A DNA stretch of 39,338 bases from Methanomicrobiales archaeon (GCA_025350045.1 JANXYM010000035.1:1-39338); one strand, 5' to 3'. Positions 1 through 8,641 are shown, numbered from the stretch's first letter. Numbers and translations are program-made. Notes: generated from the letters alone by a model not told the origin.

Positions 1-65
1 ATGTCGGCTATGGCTTCCGGATTGGTTCTGCATAAATCCAGAAGCTCTTCGCGGTTGACTGCCAT
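1..65 (-). CDS. 5' end of a minus-strand gene, possibly an IS66-type transposase (partial)
   Basis: An open frame starts at the ATG at 65-63 on the minus strand and runs off the left edge after 21 codons. It begins MAVNREELLDLCRTNPEAIA. This acidic, helix-forming start with REELL and NPEAIAD resembles the N-terminus of many IS66-family transposases, but 21 residues cannot prove it. No strong ribosome-binding site is visible. If correct, an insertion sequence borders the window on the left. It could instead be any helical protein. Confidence 0.4.
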   Translation of the reverse strand, partial: MAVNREELLDLCRTNPEAIAD

Positions 66-264
66 CAATTTCTATGAAGAGTTATTAGTATTTTGATCTG
101 CCGGTTTGTTTGTCAGAAGATATCTGAATAGTTACAAAAAATCCATCATATTCCCCGCATGCAAACATCCTGTGTGGATGCCTTCTGCCGGTCGGATTTG
201 CAATCATGTTCTCTGGCGTTGCGATACCCAACGGTTTTTGCAATCTTTTTTTTTTTTGGAAATG

Positions 265-300
265 TTTTATATGGCAAAAACCCATTCTCCATGAAAGGAG
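265..300 (+). promoter_or_regulatory. TATA box and ribosome-binding site of the PEGA gene at 307
   Basis: TTTTATATG at 265-273 is a good archaeal TATA box. AAGGAG at 295-300 lies six bases before the ATG at 307, a well-spaced Shine-Dalgarno site. A transcript starting about 25 bases after the TATA box would have a short leader that includes this site. Confidence 0.6.
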
Positions 301-306
301 AACCCT

Positions 307-1626
307 ATGAAAAAACTGTTGTTACTCTGTTGTGTTGTTGTCTGCCTGTTTCTCGCAGCAGTGCCTCCTGCCAGTGCGATTGGCGGGGACCAGGGATGGA
401 TCGAGGTCCGCTGCAATGTGGATGGTGCACGGGTATATTTTGATGGCGTGGAAAAGGGCGTTATCAGCGGGGGCTCCCTCACCGTCCCGGTCTACTCTAC
501 CGCTGCCCCGTACCGTTCCTTTACGGTAGAAAAATCCGGTTACATTCCGGACAGCGGGGAACTTTCGATGCCTTCAGCCGGTGAGACAAGGACCGTGTAT
601 GCAACCTTAAATCCCGTGTCCCCGACCCCGGTCCCTCCGGTCAATTACGGCTCTGTAGCGGTTGAATCCTCCCCAACAGGAGCTGCGATCTATTTCAATG
701 GCAATTACCGGGGCACGGCACCCATAACCCTCACAGATGTCTGGCCCGGAAGTTACACGATCCAGGCAGAACTCAACGGGTATCGCACGTTCACAACTAC
801 CACGTCCGTCTCGCCCGGAACCCGTTCAAATGTCTATTGCTCCCTCTCTCCGATGGACACCTCGGGCTCCCTGTACATCCTTTCTGATCCAACCAGTTCA
901 AAAGTGGTGCTGGACGGCGTGTACCGGGGAACCACTCCTCTCACGCTCAACAACCTTGCATCCGGTACCCACATTGTAGAACTCGACCATGCGGGCTATT
1001 ATGACTGGAAGTCGACGGTGGATGTTCCGGCTGGCGGCACAAAAACCGTGTCCGGAACGCTCAATCCCCTGCCGGTAAGTAATGTGGGATGGGTGTATGT
1101 ATCCTCAAGTCCCGGTGGTGCCGCCGTGACCCTCGACGGGACAAATTACGGCCAGACTCCGGCAAGTGGTTCACTCAAACTGAATAATATCGGTACAGGG
1201 TCTCATACGGTCACAATCACCCTTGCCGGATATACGCCCTACACAACAACGGTCAATGTGAATGCAAATACCGTGTCGGAAGTCAATGCCCTTCTCCAGT
1301 CTACCGGCCCAAAACCCGGGATGGGTGCATTATCTGTCTCCTCGACACCTGCAGGAGCAAACGTGCTTGTGGACAATAATTTCGTGGGCATTACTCCCTT
1401 AACCTTACCGGAGATACCCGCAGGAAGCCATGTCGTGACTGTCCGTCTTGGCGGCTACCAGGATTACGAGACAACAATCTCGGTAAATGCCGGTGCGACC
1501 AGCACGGTCGCTGCCGGCTTGTCCCCGGTGCTTCCAACGACTCCGCAGAGATCCGGGACACTACCCCTGATGGCATGCGGTGCCCTTCTTGTGCTTGCAC
1601 TCTTCTCCCTTCGGAAAAACCCGTAA
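307..1626 (+). CDS. Secreted PEGA-repeat surface protein with C-terminal membrane anchor
   Basis: A 439-residue protein. Residues 1-25 form a signal peptide (MKK, then a Leu/Val/Cys-rich core, then PPASA). Five PEGA-type repeats of about 70 residues follow, at roughly 28-100, 112-180, 183-252, 258-330 and 335-404. Each has the pattern SSPxGAxVxxDGxxxGxTPLTL, then PAGxHxVxxxxxGY. The C-terminus (about 415-439) is a hydrophobic segment ending in RKNP, so the protein is probably anchored outside the cell by its tail. It resembles an archaeosortase tail (small linker, transmembrane helix, basic end) but lacks a PGF motif. PEGA proteins are common S-layer-associated proteins in methanogens; the ligand is unknown. 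Start supported by AAGGAG six bases upstream. Confidence 0.9.
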   Translation: MKKLLLLCCVVVCLFLAAVPPASAIGGDQGWIEVRCNVDGARVYFDGVEKGVISGGSLTVPVYSTAAPYRSFTVEKSGYIPDSGELSMPSAGETRTVYATLNPVSPTPVPPVNYGSVAVESSPTGAAIYFNGNYRGTAPITLTDVWPGSYTIQAELNGYRTFTTTTSVSPGTRSNVYCSLSPMDTSGSLYILSDPTSSKVVLDGVYRGTTPLTLNNLASGTHIVELDHAGYYDWKSTVDVPAGGTKTVSGTLNPLPVSNVGWVYVSSSPGGAAVTLDGTNYGQTPASGSLKLNNIGTGSHTVTITLAGYTPYTTTVNVNANTVSEVNALLQSTGPKPGMGALSVSSTPAGANVLVDNNFVGITPLTLPEIPAGSHVVTVRLGGYQDYETTISVNAGATSTVAAGLSPVLPTTPQRSGTLPLMACGALLVLALFSLRKNP

Positions 1627-1627
1627 A

Positions 1628-1635
1628 TTTTTTTT
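1628..1635 (+). terminator. Poly-T terminator after the PEGA gene
   Basis: Eight consecutive T residues start two bases after the TAA stop at 1624-1626, the usual archaeal intrinsic termination signal. The gap from 1636 to 1887 before the next gene shows nothing else recognisable. Confidence 0.5.
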
Positions 1636-1887
1636 AGAGATTCTATCGTTTTTTCCCGGATATCAGGGGGTTTCTGCATATCCCCCGGTCTTCTGGTATC
1701 GCTGTTTAGTGATAGTGAAACCTGCGGTCAGGAAACCCCCCTTAAAAAAACGGGGATCCCAGAGAAGTTCCCGCTGGCATACGAGAAAACGTGGTCCTCA
1801 AAACAGGTGAGAGGAAAAATGAAACCGGGATCTGCTTCAGAATCGAATTGAGCATTTCTTCTTTCTGGTCCGTAGTACCCAACCGGG

Positions 1888-2808
1888 TTACTCGCCGGAG
1901 TTCTTTCTTTTCTGGATTATCCTTTTCCCGAGGATGATACCACAGACTATGGCAAGACATGCAATTACCAGGCCGTACATGAGTACAGGAGAAACTCCCG
2001 ATGGTGCCATTTCCCGGGGTGCTACCGGCGGGAGGGAAACCATAATATTAGAAGTCCTGTCCGCAACGATCGTGACTGACTTTGTCACCGGCTGGTACCC
2101 GTCTTTTTCGAACAGGAAGGTATGCGTTCCTGCAGGAATACCGTACAATGTCTTCGGGGACTCACCGGCATAGGAACCATCGACAGAAATCCTGACCCCG
2201 GAAGGTGATGCGGTCACGTTTGCCATCCCTGTTTTACCGGGTGTTGCTGTACCCGGAGACGGTGCAGTACCTGCGGATGATGGTGCAGGTGCAGATTTTG
2301 AGGGATCTGTCACGATGTGGGAGAGTGCCGGGAGAACTGCGGAATTCTCAACCTGCTTTGTATAGGCATCGGGAAACGTGACCGTGATCTTTTCCGGTGA
2401 GAAATCTGCAGTTACTACATTGTTAAGCGCAGAGTTTTTCAGGGCAATCTCTGCTTTCTGGAAATTCATGGATGGAGTCCGGTATTCCGTACCCTGTTCC
2501 TTCTCCTGCTTGTCTGCAAATTTTTTCAGGAGCATGGTCACTCCTGTCCTGTCCGAAGAGAGAAGGACCGGGGGATCTGCACTGGTAGTAAGACCTTTTC
2601 TCAGTTCATCCTCCAGCAGGGACTGGGGGATCGCGTTTTCCAGAAACCCTTCCAGGGTGAATCTGAACACGGCAACTGCATCGCCGTTTTCATCGATTGT
2701 AATATCCAGAGAATTTGCCGTGAATGCATGAGCAGGCGCCATACACAGCACGATTATGCACGCGACAGAGAGGATGCGGAGCAGGTTTGTAGTAAAGGTA
2801 TGCGACAT
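1888..2808 (-). CDS. Exported protein with a single PEGA domain and C-terminal transmembrane helix
   Basis: A 306-residue protein. It has a signal peptide (about 1-28, ending APAHA), a soluble domain of about 140 residues that I do not recognise (DITIDENGDAVAVFRFTLEG onwards), and a Ser/Pro/Thr/Ala-rich linker near 170-195. One PEGA domain follows at about 197-262 (VTASPSGVRISVDGSYAGES, then GIPAGTHTF and KDGYQPV), then a transmembrane helix at about 275-296 and a basic tail KRIIQKRKNSGE. The layout indicates an extracytoplasmic protein anchored by its C-terminus. GGGGGA a few bases upstream supports the ATG. A TATA-like ACGTATATC lies near 2877-2886 on the minus strand. It is transcribed convergently with the PEGA gene on the left; the two share only the domain type. 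Confidence 0.85.
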   Translation of the reverse strand: MSHTFTTNLLRILSVACIIVLCMAPAHAFTANSLDITIDENGDAVAVFRFTLEGFLENAIPQSLLEDELRKGLTTSADPPVLLSSDRTGVTMLLKKFADKQEKEQGTEYRTPSMNFQKAEIALKNSALNNVVTADFSPEKITVTFPDAYTKQVENSAVLPALSHIVTDPSKSAPAPSSAGTAPSPGTATPGKTGMANVTASPSGVRISVDGSYAGESPKTLYGIPAGTHTFLFEKDGYQPVTKSVTIVADRTSNIMVSLPPVAPREMAPSGVSPVLMYGLVIACLAIVCGIILGKRIIQKRKNSGE

Positions 2809-2965
2809 CGTTACAAAATCCCCCGTACGGAACAGTCATATCGGAAAGAATGAACCTATTTTTGGTGCTGATACCCGATATACGTTTTTGGTCTGCGGGG
2901 CTTTAAGGTGTTTTTCCCTCATCCTGTAGTATTCATTTTCGGGAAATCAAAAAAATCAAATCATC

Positions 2966-2973
2966 TTAATATA
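2966..2973 (+). promoter_or_regulatory. TATA box of the DedA gene
   Basis: TTAATATA lies 29 bases before the ATG at 3002. No Shine-Dalgarno site lies between them, so the transcript is probably leaderless or nearly so. Confidence 0.5.
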
Positions 2974-3001
2974 GGCAACGAGCCCATAAATTTTTACAAT
3001 A

Positions 3002-3670
3002 ATGCTCGATTCTCTGATAACGGTTATTCTCCATCTTGACCAGAATATGGTCTCGGTTGTCCAGGAATACGGCATGTGGACCTACCTGATCCTGTTCTGT
3101 ATTATCTTTTTAGAGACCGGTCTTGTCATCATGCCCTTCCTGCCCGGAGATTCCCTGCTCTTTGTCGCAGGTGCGGCGGCAGCCAGCGGGATTATGGATC
3201 TCTCTTGGATTTTTATTGCCGTCATCCTTGGTGCTGTGCTTGGAGATACGGTCAATTACTGGATTGGAAATTATATCGGCCTGCATGTATTCCTTGAACG
3301 TTTCCCCACGCTGGTGAAAAAAGAGTATATCGATCGTACCTACCTGTTCTATGAAAAATATGGCGGAGCAACCATTTTTGTCGCGCGTTTTGTGCCGCTG
3401 GTCCGGACATTTGCCCCTTTCCTTGCCGGTGTCGGGTCTATGTATTACCCCCGTTTCCTGTTCTACAATGTACTGGGTGCTGTGGTATGGACCACCGGGG
3501 TTGTCCTGGTCGGATATTATTTCGGTGCATTTACGATAGTAAAAGAGAACATGAGCCTGTTGATCATGGCCGTAATCGCCATGAGTGTCATTACCATCCT
3601 GTTCATTCTCTATGGCATGATCTCCGGCTATCTTGAGAAGAGAACAACGGGTGAAACCCGGAAAGAATGA
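3002..3670 (+). CDS. DedA family membrane protein
   Basis: A 222-residue polytopic membrane protein of the DedA / SNARE-associated (VTT domain) superfamily. Characteristic features are ETGLVIMPFLPGDSLLFVAG near 38-58, GAVLGDTVNYWIGNYIG near 79-95, and the family signature ARFVPLVRTFAPFLAGVGSM near 127-146. Several long hydrophobic helices follow to the C-terminus. Length matches the family (about 200-220). DedA proteins are linked to lipid carrier recycling (undecaprenyl-phosphate flippases in bacteria) and membrane homeostasis; in an archaeon the substrate may be a polyprenyl or dolichyl phosphate, which is inference. It stands alone, with its own promoter and no ribosome-binding site. Confidence 0.92.
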   Translation: MLDSLITVILHLDQNMVSVVQEYGMWTYLILFCIIFLETGLVIMPFLPGDSLLFVAGAAAASGIMDLSWIFIAVILGAVLGDTVNYWIGNYIGLHVFLERFPTLVKKEYIDRTYLFYEKYGGATIFVARFVPLVRTFAPFLAGVGSMYYPRFLFYNVLGAVVWTTGVVLVGYYFGAFTIVKENMSLLIMAVIAMSVITILFILYGMISGYLEKRTTGETRKE

Positions 3671-3702
3671 GCTGGTTTTTTTAAAGGCTTATCTCCCCAA
3701 AA

Positions 3703-3925
3703 TGCTCTATTGAAACGCACATAAACCGGATAGGGATTAGACAAAAAAAATATGAAAATTCCTGATAATCCGGGAGTTCCTGCGCTTCATGGCGCCTTTG
3801 TGCCACGGTAAGGTAAGGTAGTTTAACGGTTTTTTGTTTTTTATCCGCCGCGGGGTGCCCCGTCAGGGACGTTGTCGTTTATCGTATCTGGGGGTGTGGG
3901 GCTCTCAACCTCCATCATAATTCCT
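3703..3925. repeat. Dispersed intergenic repeat R2, copy a
   Basis: This gap of more than 500 bases has no convincing gene. It starts with CTCTATTGAAACGCACATAA, close to segments at 24374 and 27174. A second block near 3793-3925 has GTTTAACGGTTTTTTG, a GC-rich stretch, then TTTATCGTATCTGGGGGTGT and TCCATCATAAT. This matches the order and sequence of the 27255-27375 block (TTTATCGTATCCGGGGGTAT, ATCCATCACAAAT). It is the most diverged of the three copies. Confidence 0.6.
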
Positions 3926-3988
3926 GGAAGGGATATTTTTCAGGAAAAAAAATTTCCTTGTTGGTTCAGCTCTTACCGATACGAGTAT

Positions 3989-4046
3989 GACCCCCTCTCT
4001 CCCCCAATGGGGGAGGCAGCATGCGGGGAGCACCCCCTTGACCCCC
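3989..4046 (+). repeat. Dispersed hairpin repeat R1, copy a
   Basis: Shares the order TGACCCCCTCTC, then GGGGGAGGCA, then GGGGAGCACCCCCTTGACCC with the copies at 20532 (same strand) and 7974, 17929 and 27504 (opposite strand). The first part folds as CCCCC-AAT-GGGGG; a second short hairpin follows around GGGGAGCACCCCC. The continuation seen in the longest copies is not clear here. Confidence 0.7.
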
Positions 4047-4187
4047 ATTTTCAACAAGGGTTTATTCCCATGGACCCCTTTTTTGTCCCTATTCCTCTGA
4101 GGAGATGTCATTGCGGCCGGGGGATTTCGAGTATGACCTGCAATTGAGCTTCAGGATACAATGCATGATGCATGATTTATCCGGAAC

Positions 4188-4197
4188 AAAAAAAAAA
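4188..4197 (-). terminator. Poly-T terminator of beta-RFAP synthase
   Basis: Ten A residues on the plus strand, read as T10 on the minus strand, directly follow the stop codon of the gene at 4198-5277. Confidence 0.55.
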
Positions 4198-5277
4198 TTA
4201 TTTTTTGTGAACAATCGTTAAGCCTTTGTTGTCAACTTTTGTGCTGATGGTCACGCTCAGGCCAAGGGGCTTGAGGAGTTTATCGAGAGATTTCCGGTCA
4301 AGCGCGGTGACAACGGCAATGGAAGGGCCTACCGAGCTCATGCCGACAAACTCAAGGTTCTTCTCCCGCATCTGGCTCATGTAATGATAGATTCCGTAGC
4401 TGTGGTGCTCCACTTCAGCCCGCTTGGATCCCCGGAACTCGATCTCCCAGATCACATCGCCAGCTTTTTTCAAGTCATCTTTTTCAAGTGCAGGTACAAG
4501 GTCCATTAAGAAAAAATACGCCTTGAGTTCGCGGTCCCGGTAGTCCAGGGTTCGTGCCTTGTTCATCAGGAGATCGAACTCCTGGGTTCCGGCCGAGGAG
4601 ATATCGGTCGGGGGAATGATGATATGGACATGCTTTCCTTCGGCAAACGGGTGGTGGTACACGAGCGAGAGTTCGTCGCCCATGATTGCCATGCCGCCAT
4701 AGGTGCTTACTGCCGGACCTACCCCGGTCTCGAATCCAAAGGCTACGTTGCCGTCCGTGGTCTCTTCTACATAGTTATGGCCAATCAGGTGCCGGAGCTG
4801 GGTGTTGGTGAGCGGGGAACCCACGGCAACATTCATTGCCGTGGCAACAGCGATGAGGACGGTGCTGGTGGATCCCAGTCCCACGTGCTTCTGCTCATGG
4901 TCGGTTGCAGTAATGGCAAATCCGCCGGTATATCCCACTGCTTTTTTGAATACCGCAACAAAGTTGTCGATGATAGGAGCGCGCCCGTAGACGATCGATG
5001 TCTCTTTTTTTGTACATTCCACACAAGCGGTGCAGTAACACTGGATGGCAAACCCGATGCCCCCGCCGCCCGGGTGATCCGGGGCAAACCGGTTCATATC
5101 CAGCACGGTCAGGTGGATGCGGGCCGGGGCATTGACCGTCACGGTGCCCTGTACCGGTACAAGATTGTACTTCTTCTTCTCAAGACCGAGTGTCTTTAAG
5201 ATGGTCTTTGGAGCGAATGACTTGAACTCGTACTCCACGAGATCCAGATCCCCCCCCCGGATTTTCATGATCGGCAT
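4198..5277 (-). CDS. mptG: Beta-ribofuranosylaminobenzene 5'-phosphate synthase family protein (methanopterin biosynthesis)
   Basis: A 359-residue protein of the GHMP-kinase superfamily, closest by eye to beta-RFAP synthase. That enzyme joins 4-aminobenzoate (or hydroxybenzoate) to PRPP with loss of CO2 and PPi, the first committed step to tetrahydromethanopterin. Visible motifs are APARIHLTVLDMNRF near 52-66, PGGGGIGFAIQ near 70-80, the GHMP glycine-rich phosphate loop HVGLGSTSTVLIAVATAMNV near 131-150, and GVGPAVSTYGGMAIMGD near 184-200. It is somewhat long because of about 45 extra N-terminal residues (MKIRGGDLDLVEYEFKSF). The first ATG gives MPIMKIRGG; the second ATG at 5268 is an equally plausible start. 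It lies alone, in line with corA upstream. Function is inferred from family. Confidence 0.8.
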   Translation of the reverse strand: MPIMKIRGGDLDLVEYEFKSFAPKTILKTLGLEKKKYNLVPVQGTVTVNAPARIHLTVLDMNRFAPDHPGGGGIGFAIQCYCTACVECTKKETSIVYGRAPIIDNFVAVFKKAVGYTGGFAITATDHEQKHVGLGSTSTVLIAVATAMNVAVGSPLTNTQLRHLIGHNYVEETTDGNVAFGFETGVGPAVSTYGGMAIMGDELSLVYHHPFAEGKHVHIIIPPTDISSAGTQEFDLLMNKARTLDYRDRELKAYFFLMDLVPALEKDDLKKAGDVIWEIEFRGSKRAEVEHHSYGIYHYMSQMREKNLEFVGMSSVGPSIAVVTALDRKSLDKLLKPLGLSVTISTKVDNKGLTIVHKK

Positions 5278-5401
5278 AGGTAACAGTCCCGTTTGGGGCG
5301 ATCCGAGAAAAATGCATCGATATCGGTCCTCTTAACTTGTGGACGGGGCAGATCGATGCAGAAATGCGGGGGATATGAAGAGGCAATTGTGATGGTGTTT
5401 T

Positions 5402-6463
5402 TCAGATCCACTTCTTTCTCCGGAAATAGGTGAGCATGCCCAGCACCATGACGGCCATCACAATCAGCACCGAATAATAGCCGAATTCCCAATCAATTTC
5501 CGGCATATTCTTAAAATTCATACCGTATAATCCGACAACAAAGGTGAGCGGGATGAAGATGGTTGCAATGAGCGTGAGCACCTTCATGATCTCGTTCATT
5601 TTATAACTCAGGCCGGAGAGATAGATGTCGATCATGCCCGATACCATATCCCGGAAGGTCTCAAGGGTATCGATCACCTGTATCGAGTGGTCATAGACAT
5701 CGCGCAGGTATATTCTGGTCGATTCTTTGATAAGCGCGGATTCCGACCGTTCAAGGTTATTGATCATCTCGCGGAGCGGCCAGACCGATTTTCTCAGAAA
5801 TATCATATCTTTTTTCAGGTGATTGATCTTCTGGAGGGAGTCCTGGGTCGGGTTTGTTACCAGTTCCTCTTCCAGGTCTTCTACCTGTTCCTCGAGTTTT
5901 TCCATAACGCTGAAATAATTGTCAACTATGGCATCGATAAGCGCGTAGGCAAGGTAATCCGGGCCAAACTTCCTGATCCTCCCGTCTTTTCGTATCCTTT
6001 CGCGCACGGGGTCAAAAATATCCCCGATATCTTCCTGGAACGAGATTAAGAAATTTTTCCCTATGACCATACTGATATGCTCGATTTTGATCTTCTTCTC
6101 CCTGGGGAGGTACGTGAGCATCTTTAACGTCAGGTAGATATACTGGTCCAGGTCCTCCATCTTCGGGCGCTGGCCGGTGTTGAAAATATCCTCAAGAATG
6201 AGCGGGTGGATGACAAAGCACTTCCCGAGATCCTCGATGATTTTTGGGTTTCCCAGGCCGTCAACATTGATCCAGGTCACGGTTTCCGTGTCCCTGAAAG
6301 GGAAACAGTCGCTGATCAGGTCAACCTTTTTTTCCTGGAAGTGGGTGTCATCATAATCGATTACCGTGATCAGGACCTGCGGGTCAGCGGGTGAACCATC
6401 CGGATGAAGAGTAGCCGGTAACGGTTCTTTCCGTTTCAGGAAGGTATGATGGTGGCGTGACAT
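5402..6463 (-). CDS. corA: CorA-type magnesium/cobalt transporter
   Basis: A 353-residue protein of normal CorA length. The large N-terminal cytosolic domain includes WINVDGLGNPKIIEDLGKCF and HPLILEDIFNTGQRPKMED. A long helical, coiled-coil-like part follows (about 180-290, with EKLEEQVEDLEEELV). Two C-terminal transmembrane helices flank the signature YGMNF (selectivity-filter GMN), and the protein ends in the basic FRRKKWI. CorA forms pentameric channels that import Mg2+ (and Co2+), gated by intracellular Mg2+. The gene follows DUF2148 on the same strand with a 63-base gap holding a T-tract, so it is probably transcribed separately. Confidence 0.96.
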   Translation of the reverse strand: MSRHHHTFLKRKEPLPATLHPDGSPADPQVLITVIDYDDTHFQEKKVDLISDCFPFRDTETVTWINVDGLGNPKIIEDLGKCFVIHPLILEDIFNTGQRPKMEDLDQYIYLTLKMLTYLPREKKIKIEHISMVIGKNFLISFQEDIGDIFDPVRERIRKDGRIRKFGPDYLAYALIDAIVDNYFSVMEKLEEQVEDLEEELVTNPTQDSLQKINHLKKDMIFLRKSVWPLREMINNLERSESALIKESTRIYLRDVYDHSIQVIDTLETFRDMVSGMIDIYLSGLSYKMNEIMKVLTLIATIFIPLTFVVGLYGMNFKNMPEIDWEFGYYSVLIVMAVMVLGMLTYFRRKKWI

Positions 6464-6518
6464 GAGAGTCCGTATTTATTGTAGTGAGATAGGATGACGG
6501 GGTGAATAAGAATATCGT

Positions 6519-6526
6519 AAAAAAAA
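6519..6526 (-). terminator. Poly-T terminator of the DUF2148 gene
   Basis: T8 on the minus strand immediately after the stop codon at 6527-6529. Confidence 0.5.
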
Positions 6527-7087
6527 TTATTTTGCAACCGCACGATCAAAGAAGATGTTTTTTCCGGTTGCAGAGAGGGGAATTGCATAGGCAACTGTAC
6601 ATTCCTTTCCCAGCAGCTTCAGATCTATGGCAGCAGCGCCCCCGGAATACATGATCCGGTTATCAACATTATGTATCTGGGCGGTTTTTACCGCAGACCC
6701 GAGGGCAATGCCGAGGTCAGCCATACGTAGTGCGCAGTTGGGCCCGGCAAAAAACGAACTCTTCTTCTTTTGTTTTTTGCATTCCTTTGCCATTTCGGCA
6801 CAGGTGCTGTACCCGCACGCCCCGCAGTTGACGCCAACGATGGTATCTCCCCGGGCGCCAATCAGGACACATGCATCGCTTGCGTCGATGTTCTTTGCAT
6901 CCCGCAGGAAAAATCCAATCCCGTGCTCTTCCCCCAGCCCGGCAAGCCGGGTGGCGAGTGTGGTCAATTCCTTTCCGCTCAGCACCCGGATGAGGATCGT
7001 GTCCACGCCTTTTCCTTTCGGTGCGGTGCGTGCGGCGAGTGCCATAAGGCCGGCAACGGTTATCACGGCAGTCTTTTCCGGAGACAT
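6527..7087 (-). CDS. DUF2148 family ferredoxin-like protein
   Basis: A 186-residue protein recognised as DUF2148, found mainly in methanogens and anaerobes. Its centre has a cysteine motif, NCGACGYSTCAEM near 88-100, and then GPNCALRMADLGIALGSAVK. CGACGxxxC plus a later GPxC is typical of a bound [4Fe-4S] cluster. The C-terminal part (SGGAAAIDLKLLGKECTVAY, LSATGKNIFFDR) is conserved in the family. The N-terminus has Ala/Gly-rich helices and no signal peptide, so the protein is cytosolic. The biochemical role is unknown; redox or sensing is inference. It lies between a small membrane protein and corA, all on the minus strand. Confidence 0.85.
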   Translation of the reverse strand: MSPEKTAVITVAGLMALAARTAPKGKGVDTILIRVLSGKELTTLATRLAGLGEEHGIGFFLRDAKNIDASDACVLIGARGDTIVGVNCGACGYSTCAEMAKECKKQKKKSSFFAGPNCALRMADLGIALGSAVKTAQIHNVDNRIMYSGGAAAIDLKLLGKECTVAYAIPLSATGKNIFFDRAVAK

Positions 7088-7210
7088 ACGGAACTATTGT
7101 GAAGAACAGGGGAAAAAGGTGATTATGCCTGTTGTTGATTTTTGTTTAAAAAAGGGGAAAACCCGTCCATCCAGTCCAATATTGTTATCGTATCTTCCAG
7201 GAATGGGATT

Positions 7211-7474
7211 TTACAGGTCATTTTCCGATGAGGGGGTATTCCATACCTGCCAGCACAGGGCGCCAATGCTGACGAGAATGAACAGGACCATCAGGATTGC
7301 ACTGAAGATATTCTCTCCTATGAGCAGGTTAATGGGAATCTGCATGCCCATCTTATCGTTTACTATCCCGATACCCAGGGCAACGATGAGAAACAAAATT
7401 GAGCCAACGATAAAGCCAAGGATTACTGCTGCTGCAAGACGCAGCATGCCCGGTCTTTCTGCATTTTGTGACAT
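7211..7474 (-). CDS. Small two-helix membrane protein
   Basis: An 87-residue protein starting MSQNAERPGMLRLAAAVILG. The ATG at 7474 is chosen over an upstream ATG at 7582 because GGTGA lies about ten bases before it and the upstream extension reads as untranslated leader. It has two hydrophobic helices, about 11-36 (LAAAVILGFIVGSILFLIVA) and about 50-75 (NIFSAILMVLFILVSIGALC). Function unrecognised. The first 35 residues match the pattern of the 42-residue open frame at 7710-7838, suggesting a small paralogous family. Confidence 0.65.
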   Translation of the reverse strand: MSQNAERPGMLRLAAAVILGFIVGSILFLIVALGIGIVNDKMGMQIPINLLIGENIFSAILMVLFILVSIGALCWQVWNTPSSENDL

Positions 7475-7709
7475 GATGTCAGTTTCACCTGCCAGATATT
7501 TAGTAATTGGCAAAAAGATCAATAATTTTTTTAATGCAAGAGGTTTCCCCATCATCCTGCCGGGGTTTTTAAAAAAATTCACGGTTCAGCGGACGGTAAT
7601 GCACCAGCCGGCATCGGTTGGGAAAAACAAAAAGAATAGAATGAAACATCAGGATTTCATAAAAAAAGGTATTTCCCTGAGGAGCTTTACCGGCACCTGC
7701 ATCCTTCTT

Positions 7710-7838
7710 TTATGGTTTACCACACCAAAGTCCCGTGGCCGCTGCTATGAGAAACTGGGCCGTGGCGATGAAACCGCCAAGAATTGCTGTTGCCGTCCGG
7801 TGCAGCAATCCGGCTTTTTTTTGCTTTTTTTGACCCAT
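7710..7838 (-). CDS. Possible 42-residue membrane miniprotein, paralogue of the product at 7211-7474
   Basis: A short frame on the minus strand begins MGQKKQKKAGLLHRTATAI and has one hydrophobic helix (ILGGFIATAQFLIAAATGLW), ending CGKP and a stop. It has a TATA-like ATAAATATC about 20 bases upstream (near 7857-7866) and AAGGAA about eight bases before the ATG. It aligns with the first helix of the neighbouring 87-residue protein: MxQ, then (A/P)GxLxR, then A-ILG-GFI. It is either a real miniprotein or a truncated duplicate. Confidence 0.45.
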   Translation of the reverse strand: MGQKKQKKAGLLHRTATAILGGFIATAQFLIAAATGLWCGKP

Positions 7839-7973
7839 GAACCGTTTTCCTTGCCCGATATTTATTCATGGTGGGTTAATTGAACTGTGTGACGAATAAA
7901 AAAAATTGCAGCTCTGTTGAAACCCTTAAGAGAAATATGCAGTCGCTCCTGGAGACTCATTTCACTTAGTGCA

Positions 7974-8098
7974 TTTTGCCCCCGCCGCTTCAGGTATCCC
8001 CCAGTACTGCGATAGCCCGCAGAATGTTGATGAACGGGGGGTCAGGGGGATGCTCCCCTTCTCGTTGCCTCCCCCTCTTGGGAAGAGAGGGGGTCACC
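7974..8098 (-). repeat. Dispersed hairpin repeat R1, copy b (long form)
   Basis: Read on the minus strand it runs GTGACCCCCTCTC, then AAGAGGGGGAGGCAACG, then GGGGAGCATCCCCCTGACCC. After a spacer come TTCTGCGGGC and GGGGGATACCTGAAGCGGCG. The copy at 20532-20665 has the same blocks in the same order, so the full element is about 125-135 bases, not just the hairpin pair. The rest of the 7839-8185 gap shows only TCTGTTGAAA near 7913, a weak echo of repeat R2. Confidence 0.75.
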
Positions 8099-8185
8099 CT
8101 CGTTGTGCCAGGAAGAGAATAAGCAAATAACAGAATTTCTCAAGACTCAAAATTTAAAGTAAAATCCCCTTAAAAGATCCTTATT

Positions 8186-8611
8186 TTACCGTGGAGGACG
8201 GCTGACCTGGAGAGCGACCCCGTCAAATTCGGCAATGATACGCTCTCCTTCATAGACCATCACCCTGAACGTGGAGTACCTGCCATTATCGGCGACACGT
8301 TCTGCGACCGCGACAAGCGTACCGGTTGCCGGTGCGATATACTGGATGTGCACGGATACGGCAACCCGGTCGACCGTGCCGCAGTTTGCCGCAATCCCGA
8401 ATGCCTGGTCCGCAAGGGCAAAGATCGCACCCCCGTGCGCTACATCGTGGGGATTTAAGGTATGGACGCAGTCCATCACGACCCGGGCATACCCGTCATG
8501 CGCTTCGGTGATGGTCATGTTGAGCAGCCGGGCAAACGGACTGTCGTTGAACGCAGCGATCCGGCATTGTTCATGCTTTTCTGTGGCATCCGGTTTTTTG
8601 GTGTGCTGCAT
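8186..8611 (-). CDS. PaaI-family hotdog thioesterase
   Basis: A 141-residue single hotdog-fold protein, typical length for the PaaI/YbgC-like acyl-CoA thioesterase group. The signature is LNPHDVAHGGAIFALADQAF near 52-71, in which the Asn/His and HGG-A-ADQA elements surround the catalytic Asp. Then come the central strand VAVSVHIQYIAPATGTLVAV and the end RYSTFRVMVYEGERIIAEFD. These enzymes hydrolyse small or aromatic acyl-CoA thioesters; the substrate here cannot be read from sequence. It is followed closely by GT2 downstream on the same strand, with no obvious functional link. Confidence 0.85.
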   Translation of the reverse strand: MQHTKKPDATEKHEQCRIAAFNDSPFARLLNMTITEAHDGYARVVMDCVHTLNPHDVAHGGAIFALADQAFGIAANCGTVDRVAVSVHIQYIAPATGTLVAVAERVADNGRYSTFRVMVYEGERIIAEFDGVALQVSRPPR

Positions 8612-8641
8612 AGCCAGATCCGGTTTTTACATGAGACGGGT

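Noticed and set aside
6627-7883. A 418-codon open frame on the plus strand
   Set aside because: It runs antisense to the DUF2148 gene and the small membrane protein genes, and its translation has no family character.
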